Shown: positions 10,407-18,996 of the stretch, piece by piece
Numbering within the stretch: the first letter of the stretch is position 1
Layout of the letters: every line of letters starts with the position of its first letter
NCBI RefSeq assembly: GCF_030547545.1
Contig: NZ_JAUOQE010000020.1
Span: 1-64,000, forward strand
DNA length: 64,000 bases
Source: Amphritea sp. 1_MG-2023
GTDB lineage: Bacteria; Pseudomonadota; Gammaproteobacteria; Pseudomonadales; Balneatricaceae
Reading direction: 5' to 3'
The notes under the pieces: model-generated
Database searches by the model: none
What the model was told of the DNA's origin: nothing
What the model saw: only the letters and a program-made list of their open reading frames with translations
Position numbers and translations under genes: made by a program

Positions 10407-11999
10407 TCAGCCGCTATTAACCGCGACCGCTTTTTTAGTCACGTTACTGTCTAATGAGGCGATAGGCAACCAGCGATTCGCCACAACGATTAACAACAGC
10501 ACCGGCAAGCCCACCAACGTGGTGAAAATAAAGAACCACTCATAGCCCACACTATCAACGATGGAACCCGAATAGCCGCCCAATATTTTCGGTAACAACG
10601 TCATTAACGAACTAAAAATCGCATATTGCATCGCTGTAAATGAGATATTCGTGAGGCTCGACAAGAAAGCCACGAAGGCCGCGCCCGCCAAGCCTGCCGA
10701 TAAGTTATCGGCGGCCACCACAATATAAAGCCAAAGCAAGTCTGCGCCTTGATCGGCTAATATCATAAAGAGTAAGTTGGTAATGGCCGATAACAGCGCC
10801 CCAAGGAACAAAATTCGCATCACTCCCTGCCGCATGGCCAACAGCCCGCCTAAAAATCCACCAAAAATAGCCATCGCCACCCCGAACGTTTTCACGGCGG
10901 TGGCTATTTGCTGTTTGCTAAAGCCCATATCCAGATAAAAAACATTCGAAATAACACCTAAAATAATATCGGATATACGATAACTCCCCACCAGCAGTAA
11001 CAGCAGCAAGGCGGTGCCTTTGCCATAACGCTGGAAAAACTCTCTTACGGGAGCAACGTAGGTTTCATCCACCATCGAGCGCTGCACCAAACCACTCACT
11101 AACAACACCTTAGCCAGTAAGAAACTAACACTCCCAGCTATGCAGAAACGCAATATTTCAATCAAAAAAGAAGCTAAAGCATCATTCAACAGTAACGCAG
11201 AAAGCTGCACTTTTAACGCTTGCGCGACACCTGATGTCAGATAAAAGCAAACAATAAAACCAGATAAGGAGAGCGCGAACAGCACTAAAAACCGGCTATA
11301 TTCAAGCGCACTGTGATGATAATTGCGCTGTGCACTAGCCTCTGGTTCTTTGATCATTAGGGTTGTGGCAACCCCGATCAACATCGCCAGCATCATAATC
11401 CAATAGGTATTTCGCCAAGCCTCATAGTGATAATTGCCAAGCTCCGTACCAAACCCCGAAGCGATGACCAATGCGCCAGCCCCAGCAACCACCATCGCCA
11501 CACGATAGCCGGCGATATAAGCCGCTGACATCATACCTTGCAGCCGAGTATCCGCCGCTTCAATACGATAAGCATCAATGACAACATCTTGTGTCGCCGA
11601 CGAGAAGCCCAGTGCCACCGCTGCCAGAGCCATAGCGACCTGCCCTTCTTGCCCCAGAGCGGGATCAATACTCGCCATCGTACCAATCGCGGCGATAATG
11701 GCCAGCTGCGCCAATAACAACCAACTCCGGCGGCGGCCCAGTAAACGGGAAAGCCAGGGTAGCGGTAGCTGATCAACCAAGGGCGCCCAGACAAACTTAA
11801 AGGAGTAGCCCAATGCCGCCCAGCTAAAAAAGGTAATATCCGCTCGCTCGACACCGGCCTCGCGTAGCCATAGAGACAGTGATGAGAAGATCAACAGAAT
11901 AGGAATACCTGCAGAAAAACCCAACACCAACATCACGACAACACGCGGGTGAAGAAAAGCCTCTAGCGACTCTTTCCAGCTAGCCTGAGACTCCTGCAT
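10407..11999 (-). CDS. ampG: AmpG-family muropeptide permease (MFS)
   Basis: The 530-residue polytopic inner-membrane protein shows the AmpG N-terminal pattern: GFSAGIPILLIFSSLSLWLRE, then FSWAALGYSFKFVWAPLVD and the QDVVIDAYRIE segment, with about 12-14 hydrophobic helices. AmpG imports anhydro-muropeptides for cell-wall recycling. The protein is somewhat longer than the E. coli form, with an extended middle loop. It follows yajQ with a 48-bp gap on the same strand, as ampG and yajQ are near each other in other gammaproteobacteria. AAGGAA stands before the ATG. Exact substrate is by family. Confidence 0.85.
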   Translation of the reverse strand: MQESQASWKESLEAFLHPRVVVMLVLGFSAGIPILLIFSSLSLWLREAGVERADITFFSWAALGYSFKFVWAPLVDQLPLPWLSRLLGRRRSWLLLAQLAIIAAIGTMASIDPALGQEGQVAMALAAVALGFSSATQDVVIDAYRIEAADTRLQGMMSAAYIAGYRVAMVVAGAGALVIASGFGTELGNYHYEAWRNTYWIMMLAMLIGVATTLMIKEPEASAQRNYHHSALEYSRFLVLFALSLSGFIVCFYLTSGVAQALKVQLSALLLNDALASFLIEILRFCIAGSVSFLLAKVLLVSGLVQRSMVDETYVAPVREFFQRYGKGTALLLLLLVGSYRISDIILGVISNVFYLDMGFSKQQIATAVKTFGVAMAIFGGFLGGLLAMRQGVMRILFLGALLSAITNLLFMILADQGADLLWLYIVVAADNLSAGLAGAAFVAFLSSLTNISFTAMQYAIFSSLMTLLPKILGGYSGSIVDSVGYEWFFIFTTLVGLPVLLLIVVANRWLPIASLDSNVTKKAVAVNSG

Positions 12000-12047
12000 A
12001 GATCGTTTCCTTTCAGTTAATGATCAGCCATGACGCTAACCGCCGTC

Positions 12048-12530
12048 TTAATCTCGAAAGTTGGTGTATTGCAGCGGCAGGTCTAGATCGGCCTCTCGCA
12101 GCATCGCCATGACATCTTGCAAGTCGTCTCGCTTCTTACCCGTCACCCGTACTTGATCACCCTGAATCTGTGCCTGAACCTTGAGTTTTTTATCTTTAAT
12201 CATTTTAATGATTTTCTTACTCAGCGGTTGATCTAACCCTTGTTTCAGTGTCACCAACTGACGGGCGCGCATATTGACCGTTTGCGGCTCAGCAATATCT
12301 AGGCTCTTAGTATCAATTTTACGACCCACCAGCTTATTGCGCAGAATATCCATCATCTGTTGTAACTGAAAATCCACTTCAGCTTGCAGCGTGATAACTT
12401 CACCAGCCAATTCAAATTTGGCATCGACTTTATTAAAATCATAGCGCGTACCGAGTTCTCGATTAGCCTGGTCTACGGCATTATTCACTTCATGCATATC
12501 CAGTTCAGAAACGATATCAAATGATGGCAT
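12048..12530 (-). CDS. yajQ: YajQ family nucleotide-binding protein
   Basis: The 160-residue product begins MPSFDIVSE and has the conserved TRYDFNKVDAKFEL and QGDQVRVTGKKRDDLQ segments of the YajQ (UPF0234) family. Members bind nucleotides, and in some pathogens cyclic di-GMP; their general role is unclear. The second ATG (12530) is chosen because AAGGAG lies 8 bases from it but only 2 from the first ATG (12536). It is the first gene of a probable yajQ-ampG-adenine deaminase unit and diverges from panE, a familiar arrangement. Confidence 0.93.
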   Translation of the reverse strand: MPSFDIVSELDMHEVNNAVDQANRELGTRYDFNKVDAKFELAGEVITLQAEVDFQLQQMMDILRNKLVGRKIDTKSLDIAEPQTVNMRARQLVTLKQGLDQPLSKKIIKMIKDKKLKVQAQIQGDQVRVTGKKRDDLQDVMAMLREADLDLPLQYTNFRD

Positions 12531-12646
12531 CCACATTACTCCTTAAAACACTACAGCCGCCCACTGACGGTAAATTCGTTTGATCCTGCCTATCATACCG
12601 TTATGATGGTCAGACACATACCCCATTCAGTACAGGATTCTGACCT

Positions 12647-13561
12647 ATGCACTGGCATATTCTGGGCGCTGGCGCTATCGGGTTACTCTGGGCCGCTAAA
12701 TTAAAGCAAGCCGGCCATCGGGTTACATTGATTCTCCATACGCCTGAAAAACTAGCGCAATACGTTGAGGCTGACGGCTTTTCACTGACCGATGGCGCGA
12801 CCACCGAGCGCTTCAATCCACCGGCGCAGCTGGCTGCCCATCAAACCCCGATTACTCACTTACTGATTACCACTAAGTCGTTTGCTGTTATCGACGCCTT
12901 TACCGCGGTGCGCTCACGGCTCGTGAAAAACGCCCGTCTATGGTTATTACATAATGGCATGGGGCCGCAACAGCAATTGACGACGGCTAACCCTCAGCTA
13001 GAAGTCTGGGCGGGTAGTACCACCGATGGCGCTTACTTTGATGCCCCTTGGCACTTAATACGTGCAGGCACCGGTACTACACAGATAGGTCGTCTCTCAA
13101 ACAGCGGCAACGATGACCTGTTTGAGGCGCTCAGCAAGGTCGATAATCAGCTCTCGCTAGCCACCGATATGACGAGTGTTTTATGGCGCAAGCTCGCCAT
13201 CAATTGTGCCATTAATCCGCTCACCGCGCTGTATAACTGCCGTAACGGTGAGTTATTAAAATACACTGATCGACGCGCGGCGATGGCTCAGCTATGCAAA
13301 GAGGTCGATGAGGTGGCCCACGCATTGGGAATTACACTGTTTGAACGTAAGCTGATGGAACAAGCTTGGGATGTCGCTGAACTAACCGCCGATAACTACT
13401 CCTCTATGCAGCAGGATATCAGCCATCAGCGCCCCACAGAGATTGAAACCATCACCGGTTATTTCTGCGCTAAAGCTGATCAAGCGCATATTGCAACACC
13501 GGCTAATCACCTAGTATTAGAGGCTATTCGCAACATGAGTAAGGGAAACGGTCACGACTAG
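12647..13561 (+). CDS. panE: 2-dehydropantoate 2-reductase
   Basis: The 304-residue protein starts with the NADP-binding motif GAGAIGLLWA (residues 6-15) and carries the ketopantoate reductase signatures KSF, the catalytic Lys region WRKLAINCAINPLTAL near residue 182 and the Glu-bearing PTEIETITGY near 265. It reduces 2-dehydropantoate to pantoate in coenzyme A synthesis. It is divergent from yajQ and 62 bp upstream of ppk2. Length and motif order are normal. Confidence 0.93.
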   Translation: MHWHILGAGAIGLLWAAKLKQAGHRVTLILHTPEKLAQYVEADGFSLTDGATTERFNPPAQLAAHQTPITHLLITTKSFAVIDAFTAVRSRLVKNARLWLLHNGMGPQQQLTTANPQLEVWAGSTTDGAYFDAPWHLIRAGTGTTQIGRLSNSGNDDLFEALSKVDNQLSLATDMTSVLWRKLAINCAINPLTALYNCRNGELLKYTDRRAAMAQLCKEVDEVAHALGITLFERKLMEQAWDVAELTADNYSSMQQDISHQRPTEIETITGYFCAKADQAHIATPANHLVLEAIRNMSKGNGHD

Positions 13562-13623
13562 CTTGCTGTTCAGCCTCGTGCGTTACTATTTTCAAAGATA
13601 ATCGGACTCTCAAGGGTATGAAT

Positions 13624-14481
13624 ATGACAAAGGATAAAACACAGATCAGTGCATCCGATAAACGTAAAGCCTTAGGGCTAGGCGAGGATTACCCTTACGA
13701 CACCAAGATGCCACGCAGCGACTATGAAAAAGAGAAAAAAAGGCTCCAGATAGAGTTGCTACAAATGCAAAACTGGATCAAGAAGACCGGTCAGAAAGTG
13801 ATCATTATTTTTGAAGGCCGAGATGCTGCCGGTAAAGGTGGTGCGATTCAGCGCTTCACCGAGCACCTAAATCCGCGGGGCGCCCGTATCGTCGCACTCG
13901 ACAAACCTTCCAGTGCCGAACAGGGACAGTGGTACTATCAACGCTATATGCAGGAACTACCCAATGCGGGCGAAATCGTCCTATTTGACCGTTCTTGGTA
14001 TAACCGCGCGGGGGTTGAGCGGGTCATGGAGTTCTGTACCGAAGAGGACTACAAGTTATTTCTCAAACACACTCCGATGCTAGAACAGATGTTGGTTGAA
14101 AGTGGCGTATGGCTCTTTAAATTTTGGTTTTCAGTGAACCAACGGGAACAGTTTCGTCGTTTTGAAGAACGCCGAGAAGACCCTTTGAAACAGTGGAAAC
14201 TCAGCCCGATGGATATCGCCTCCGTTGAGCGCTGGGCTGATTACACCAAAGCCAAAGAAGCGATGTATCACTATACCCATACGGAATTTGCGCCCTGGAC
14301 CACCATCATGTCCGATGATAAGAAACGCGCCCGTCTGAGCGCCATGAAGATTGTCCTTGACGCCCTGCCCTACAAAGACCCAAAAGATAAAAAAAATCTC
14401 ACCCCCGACAGCAATATCGTTGCCGATGCGATGGACCGTCTACCTCAATTTAGCAAAAAGCACATTCCAGATATTGATTAA
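13624..14481 (+). CDS. ppk2: Polyphosphate kinase 2 (PPK2)
   Basis: The 285-residue cytoplasmic protein has the PPK2 core: Walker A GRDAAGKGG near residue 63, the lid region that follows, and Walker B FDRSWYNRAGVERVM near residue 120. These enzymes phosphorylate nucleotides from polyphosphate; the one-domain form with this length matches the class that acts on nucleoside diphosphates, but the class is inferred from overall similarity. The ATG at 13624 is preferred over 13618, since AAGGG at 13612-13616 is 7 bases from it. No terminator is visible downstream. Confidence 0.92.
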   Translation: MTKDKTQISASDKRKALGLGEDYPYDTKMPRSDYEKEKKRLQIELLQMQNWIKKTGQKVIIIFEGRDAAGKGGAIQRFTEHLNPRGARIVALDKPSSAEQGQWYYQRYMQELPNAGEIVLFDRSWYNRAGVERVMEFCTEEDYKLFLKHTPMLEQMLVESGVWLFKFWFSVNQREQFRRFEERREDPLKQWKLSPMDIASVERWADYTKAKEAMYHYTHTEFAPWTTIMSDDKKRARLSAMKIVLDALPYKDPKDKKNLTPDSNIVADAMDRLPQFSKKHIPDID

Positions 14482-14654
14482 ACATTAATCAAATATGCGT
14501 CACATCACGCCGCCCCATAAAACAATCGATAGGGTCGGCTGACGCCCGAGACAAGCTATATCATCAAAAGTTCAATCAAATGATCCGAATTCATCAATAG
14601 CTGACCGATTTTCATTTGACCAGAGCGCAGCTGCAACATAAAGTAGCGCCTCGT

Positions 14655-14860
14655 TCTACTGGTGCCCAATGCTGATTCTACAGCTAGGGTTAATCGGGAA
14701 GACTGGTGCGCTCCTCAACAGAGCAACTCCAGCGCTGCCCCCGCAACGGTAAGTAACTGCAAAACTGATATAGCCACTGTCATGGGAAGGTGTCAGTTGT
14801 TGTTTGATGATCGGCTCATCACCGATCAGGTTACAAGCCCGGAGACCGGCCAGTAGTCAG
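14655..14860 (+). ncRNA. Cobalamin riboswitch upstream of btuB
   Basis: The leader contains the conserved landmarks of an adenosylcobalamin aptamer in order: GGGTTAATCGGGAA (14687-14700 region), GCTGCCCCCGCAACGGTAA (about 14734-14753) and the B12 box AGCCCGGAGACCGGCC (14836-14851). It ends about 45 bp before the btuB ATG. The gene downstream is the outer-membrane B12 transporter, the classic target, so B12 should repress btuB. Borders are approximate; a covariance-model search would set them. Confidence 0.95.
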
Positions 14861-14904
14861 TCCACTTTTTCAGTGCACGGTGGGTGCGCTAAACAGGAAT
14901 TATA

Positions 14905-16740
14905 ATGAACAGACTCCCCCTTTATCAGGCTGTACTGCTGGGTACTTCGCTGATCTCTGCTACCGCTGTAGCACAGGAAAACACCGCTACTACTCAAACA
15001 TCAGACACCAATACTCTAGAAACCATGGTGGTGTCGGCTAACCGAATCGAGCAAGCTGCAACCGAAACGATCGCATCCGTCTCGGTTATTACCGCCGAAG
15101 AGATACAGCGTTCTCAGGTGAGTTCAGCCAAAGCGGCCATCAACTTGCTACCCGGAGTCAATTTTACCAGCAGTGGTGCCCGTGGTCAGGCGGCTAGTCT
15201 CTTCACCCGAGGCACAGAGTCGGATCAAACCTTGATTCTGTTAAACGGCCTCCGCATCGGCACCTCTTCAGCATCAGGTACTCGTCTAGAATTGATACCT
15301 GTCGATCAGATTGAAAGAATTGAGTTTGTCAGAGGGCCACGTTCTGCGCTTTATGGTTCAGATGCCATTGGCGGCATTATTCAGATCTTCACCAAACAAG
15401 CTACCGGCGAAACCAGCGGCTCTGTCGCCGTAACGGTGGGTGATCAAGGCACAAAAAAAATTGCCGCAAACATCGTACAACAATACAGTGACACCGGCAG
15501 CATACTACTATCGGTATCTAGTGATCATGATGATGGTATCGATGTAAAAGATGACAGCGAGACAGATAAAGACGGTTATCGCAATCAATCCGCCAATATC
15601 ACAGTAAACCAACAACTGAATGAACAGTTCGATCTCACCCTGCAAGCCGCTAAGTGGCAAGGTAACAGTGAGTTCGATTCGTCTTATAGTGGTAATGAAT
15701 CTGATTTTGAAAACGAACTTTACTCGGGCAAAATCAGTTACGCTGACGAGAGCTTTGAAAGCGCTGTCACGGCGGCATTTACCAGAGACGATAATTTGAC
15801 TTATGGCAACGGTACCAGCCGCAATGATGGTACGCGCTATGTGACTGAACGCAAACAGCTTAACTGGCTGAATAGCTTCTTTATCGACAACAATACCGTA
15901 ACGGCCGGTATCGATTATACTGATGATGATCTGAGCGATAGTAGCGCTACATATACTGATACTAGCCGTGAAACCAAAGCGCTGTTTGCCGGTTTGTTAC
16001 ATCAAGGTGAACGTTATCAAATTGAAGCGAGTGGCCGCTATACCGACGATGATCAATTTGGCGATAACTCAACCTATAGCTTAGGTTATGCATATCAATT
16101 TGAGCCCGTAAAGGTAGCGTTGAGCTATGGCACAGCCTATAAAGCTCCGACATTTGACGATCTTTATCTGACTAATCCATCCTGGGGTTACCAAGGCAAT
16201 CCAGACCTAGAACCTGAAGAATCCGAAACAACAGAATTGAGTTTTTCAGGCAAGGGTGAAATCAGCAACTGGGAAGTTAGTTTATACAAAACAAACGTCA
16301 AGAACCTGATTAGCTCGAACAGTACTTATACCTCAGTTATCAATATCGATAAAGCCGAAATCGAAGGTGCAGAGGCTAGTTATCAGATCAGCTATGGCAA
16401 CTGGAATCAAACACTGTCTTATCAGTACGTTGATGCGAGAAATGCAACCACAGGGAAGAGACTGTTAAACCGACCACAGGACACGGTTAAATGGCAGATT
16501 AACTATGCCACCAACCAATGGGCGGCGGGCAGTGCCCTCATCTGGGAAGGCAAGCGTGATACTTATAGCGGTTCTCTGGCTTCCTTTGCTGTTGTCGACT
16601 TTTTCACAACCTATCAAATCACCCCTGAGTGGCAGCTAGGTGCGCGGGTTGAAAACTTATTCGATAAGGTATATCAAACCAATTATGGCTATTATACTCA
16701 GGATCGCTTAGTCACCGCGACAGCCCGTTACAGTTTCTAA
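14905..16740 (+). CDS. btuB: TonB-dependent vitamin B12 outer-membrane receptor BtuB
   Basis: The 611-residue protein has a signal peptide cleaved after TAVA (residue 23), a TonB box ETMVVSAN (39-46), a plug domain with RGTESDQTLILLNGLRI and YGSDAIGG, and a beta barrel ending in the aromatic RYSF. It takes up cobalamin across the outer membrane with TonB energy. The assignment over other TonB receptors rests on the cobalamin riboswitch in front, the adenosyltransferase behind and the B12 binding protein gene nearby. A terminator follows directly. AGGA stands 8 bases before the ATG. Confidence 0.93.
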   Translation: MNRLPLYQAVLLGTSLISATAVAQENTATTQTSDTNTLETMVVSANRIEQAATETIASVSVITAEEIQRSQVSSAKAAINLLPGVNFTSSGARGQAASLFTRGTESDQTLILLNGLRIGTSSASGTRLELIPVDQIERIEFVRGPRSALYGSDAIGGIIQIFTKQATGETSGSVAVTVGDQGTKKIAANIVQQYSDTGSILLSVSSDHDDGIDVKDDSETDKDGYRNQSANITVNQQLNEQFDLTLQAAKWQGNSEFDSSYSGNESDFENELYSGKISYADESFESAVTAAFTRDDNLTYGNGTSRNDGTRYVTERKQLNWLNSFFIDNNTVTAGIDYTDDDLSDSSATYTDTSRETKALFAGLLHQGERYQIEASGRYTDDDQFGDNSTYSLGYAYQFEPVKVALSYGTAYKAPTFDDLYLTNPSWGYQGNPDLEPEESETTELSFSGKGEISNWEVSLYKTNVKNLISSNSTYTSVINIDKAEIEGAEASYQISYGNWNQTLSYQYVDARNATTGKRLLNRPQDTVKWQINYATNQWAAGSALIWEGKRDTYSGSLASFAVVDFFTTYQITPEWQLGARVENLFDKVYQTNYGYYTQDRLVTATARYSF

Positions 16741-16769
16741 TAACTGAACATTTATCGCTGAACACCAGA

Positions 16770-16798
16770 GGCCGGGCTATTAAACCCGGCCTTTTTAT
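16770..16798 (+). terminator. Terminator between btuB and the adenosyltransferase
   Basis: GGCCGGG-CTATTAAA-CCCGGCC followed by TTTTTATT. It ends only a few bases before the GGAG ribosome site of the next gene, so it may act as an attenuator rather than a full stop. Confidence 0.88.
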
Positions 16799-16809
16799 TG
16801 GGAGTTAAC

Positions 16810-17379
16810 ATGACAAACCGTCTGACTAAAATCTACACACGTACCGGTGACAAGGGCACTACGTCACTGGCCAATGGCCATAAAGTGGATAAGTGCCACC
16901 CACGTATCGAAACCCTCGGTGACACCGACGAGCTTAACTGCCTACTCGGTGTCCTGATTGCTGAACTCCCCGCTCAGGAACCGTTAAGGAAGCAGTTGCT
17001 ACAGTGCCAAAATGATCTATTTGATCTGGGTGGTGAATTGGCCGTTGCCGATCCCGCTTACACCGTGATCAATGATGCAGTGATCACCGAGCTAGAACAA
17101 CAGATCGATGCGATGAACAGCACCTTGCCTCCCTTAAAGGAGTTTATCCTTCCGGGCGGTAATCGAGCAGCAGCCCTCTGCCATCAAGCCCGTAGTGTCT
17201 GTCGTCGAGCCGAAAGACGGATGGTGGAACTGACACAGCAGGAGACAGTCAATCAGATAAGCGCTCAATATCTGAACCGACTATCGGATCTACTGTTTGT
17301 TGCCGCTCGTATGCTGGCCCGACAGGAAGGAGAAGAGATCTTATGGCAGCCGCGCAAACCGAACGTGTCGAAGACATAA
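16810..17379 (+). CDS. Cob(I)alamin adenosyltransferase, PduO type
   Basis: The 189-residue protein opens with the PduO signature YTRTGDKGTTSLANG and has the conserved ETLGDTDELNCLLG, ILPGGNRAAALCHQARSVCRRAERR and LNRLSDLLFVAAR segments. It transfers the adenosyl group of ATP to reduced corrinoid, making adenosylcobalamin, also the riboswitch ligand. The ATG at 16810 is chosen because GGAG at 16801-16804 is 5 bases away; an upstream TTG lies inside the terminator tail. Its promoter is not evident; read-through from btuB is the simplest source. Confidence 0.95.
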   Translation: MTNRLTKIYTRTGDKGTTSLANGHKVDKCHPRIETLGDTDELNCLLGVLIAELPAQEPLRKQLLQCQNDLFDLGGELAVADPAYTVINDAVITELEQQIDAMNSTLPPLKEFILPGGNRAAALCHQARSVCRRAERRMVELTQQETVNQISAQYLNRLSDLLFVAARMLARQEGEEILWQPRKPNVSKT

Positions 17380-17447
17380 ACGCTCACGTTGTAGAATGGC
17401 AGTAGAGAACAGTAAACTTAGCGCGAATGAATCACATCAATTGATAC

Positions 17448-17530
17448 GTGCTATTAAATAATAGTTATTAACGAGCGCTATTAAAGAGCACTATTAAAGA
17501 GTTCTATTAAAGAGTGCTATTGAATAGCAC
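17448..17530. repeat. 13-bp tandem array with terminal palindrome
   Basis: Units with a 13-bp period and core CTATTAAAGA: GTGCTATTAAATA, a diverged 14-base unit, GCGCTATTAAAGA, GCACTATTAAAGA, GTTCTATTAAAGA, GTGCTATTGAATA. The array ends in a perfect palindrome GTGCTATT-G-AATAGCAC (17514-17530). It lies between the adenosyltransferase gene and the small cysteine-rich protein gene. Same period but different sequence from the array at 1420-1471. Confidence 0.85.
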
Positions 17531-17606
17531 GAACACAGACCTCATCTACGGGTCTAACACACTTAACACATTCAACAAACCTAACAGACAGTTGAGAGAA
17601 ACCAAT

Positions 17607-17873
17607 ATGTTGCGTTTAATCACCCCACTGACCCTTTCAGCCATGTTATTAGCGCCATTGGCACAAGCGGACTGCGCCGATGAGCAAGCGTGGTGTGAAA
17701 CCAAATGCGAAGTTAAACATATGACCGATGATGCTGCTGTCAGCGGCTGCAAATCTAAATGTATCGCTGCACGCGCCGCCTGCAGTACACAAGCAGGCGC
17801 TGAAACCGCTTGGGATGCCACCAAAGAAGCCGCTAAAGATACCAAGTCATTCTTCAAAGGGCTGACCGAATAA
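17607..17873 (+). CDS. Small exported cysteine-rich protein of unknown function
   Basis: The 88-residue product has a signal peptide cleaved after LAQA (residue 21), then six cysteines at 23, 30, 34, 48, 52 and 59. Their spacing is a mirror image, C-x6-C-x3-C-x13-C-x3-C-x6-C, suggesting two helices pinned by disulfides in the periplasm. The tail (ETAWDATKEAAKDTKSFFKG) is an amphipathic helix. I do not recognise the family. The ATG at 17607 is chosen because the signal peptide begins there and GAGAGAA precedes it; an earlier in-frame start would add an unlikely leader crossing the tandem array. Confidence 0.7.
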   Translation: MLRLITPLTLSAMLLAPLAQADCADEQAWCETKCEVKHMTDDAAVSGCKSKCIAARAACSTQAGAETAWDATKEAAKDTKSFFKGLTE

Positions 17874-17976
17874 AGGCGCTAAATCAATATCAATACAGCA
17901 TTCAGCTCGGCACCATGACACACAACGACAAACAGCGCGGATGACATTCGCTCTGTGGCGTTTAGCTCGCAGTTAT

Positions 17977-18864
17977 TCACTTGGGATTCACATCCCGTGC
18001 CTGCTGTAACGCCTCACAAACCTGCTGAGCGCCTTCGAGTAGACGCATCGTTGGCCGATAGAGTAGATCTTCATTAAGCCGATAAAACTGCTCATGCCGG
18101 CTAGCCGCTAACGCTGGCCATGACAACCATTGCTGCTGCCAGCCATCTGGGACATTTTCCCCGGTTAGAATAACCTGCGGATCGGCCTGTAAAACCGATT
18201 CGATCCCCAGATGAGGCACCGCCTCTGACTGCGCAGCAAAGATATTCTCGCCGCCACACAGATCAATAACCTGACTAATCATCTGACTGTTATTCACCGT
18301 CATCAACGGCTGATGCCAGAGTTGATAAAAAACCCGCAGCTTGGTTCGATCAGCATAAGTTTGCTGCAATTGTTGCCAACGTGTTTCAAACTGTGCAGCC
18401 TGAGACTCCGCTTCAGGCAATTGCAGCAGCTGCCCTAATGCGCGAAGGTTATGCGGGATATCACTAAACGCTTGAGGATCTGAATAATAAACCGGAATCC
18501 CCAACTGCTCGAGCCGCTGTAGCGGCAGCGATGGATTCCCTCCAGACCAAGCCACCACCAGATCGGGCTGCATGGCAATAATGGCTTCTAAATTGAATCC
18601 TTGAGAATCACCCACGATGGGAATCGTTTGTGCCTGTGGGGGATAGTCACTATGACTCACCACACCGACCACATAATCACCCGCGCCGATCGCGAACAAG
18701 TTTTCAGTGATATGAGGCGCTAAGGCAATCACCCGCTTTGCCGGTTGAGCAATATCAAGCACACGCCCATCATTATCTGTCACACTAATGTCTGCTTCCG
18801 CTAACGAAGCCATTAAACACTGACTGCATACAAATAAGGTAAATCCGCGTAACGTTGGCCGCAT
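17977..18864 (-). CDS. btuF: Vitamin B12-binding periplasmic protein BtuF
   Basis: The 295-residue protein carries a signal peptide (residues 1-24, ending LAEA) and the type III substrate-binding fold of BtuF: AKRVIALAPHITENLFAIGAG, VVGVVSHSDYPPQA and the LDLVVAW-like segment PDLVVAWSGGNP. It binds cobalamin in the periplasm and hands it to the BtuCD importer. btuC and btuD are not in this window. It is the convergent partner of the small exported protein gene and completes the B12 cluster with btuB and the adenosyltransferase. No riboswitch is seen in front of it. Confidence 0.9.
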   Translation of the reverse strand: MRPTLRGFTLFVCSQCLMASLAEADISVTDNDGRVLDIAQPAKRVIALAPHITENLFAIGAGDYVVGVVSHSDYPPQAQTIPIVGDSQGFNLEAIIAMQPDLVVAWSGGNPSLPLQRLEQLGIPVYYSDPQAFSDIPHNLRALGQLLQLPEAESQAAQFETRWQQLQQTYADRTKLRVFYQLWHQPLMTVNNSQMISQVIDLCGGENIFAAQSEAVPHLGIESVLQADPQVILTGENVPDGWQQQWLSWPALAASRHEQFYRLNEDLLYRPTMRLLEGAQQVCEALQQARDVNPK

Positions 18865-18996
18865 AACTAATCGCCGAGTAAGAGTGAATCTGAATAACTC
18901 AATTCTACCCTACCCCGCGATAAAAGGTGCCATCACAGTCATTGAAATTTAAGACAATAGTATGTTTATTGCAGCATGAACTAAGGGCAATTATTA

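Noticed and set aside
18942-18957. TTGAAATTTAAGACAA as a possible FNR/DNR site before nnrS
   Set aside because: The half-sites are 10 bases apart instead of 8 and only TTG and CAA match, so it is not a credible FNR-type operator.
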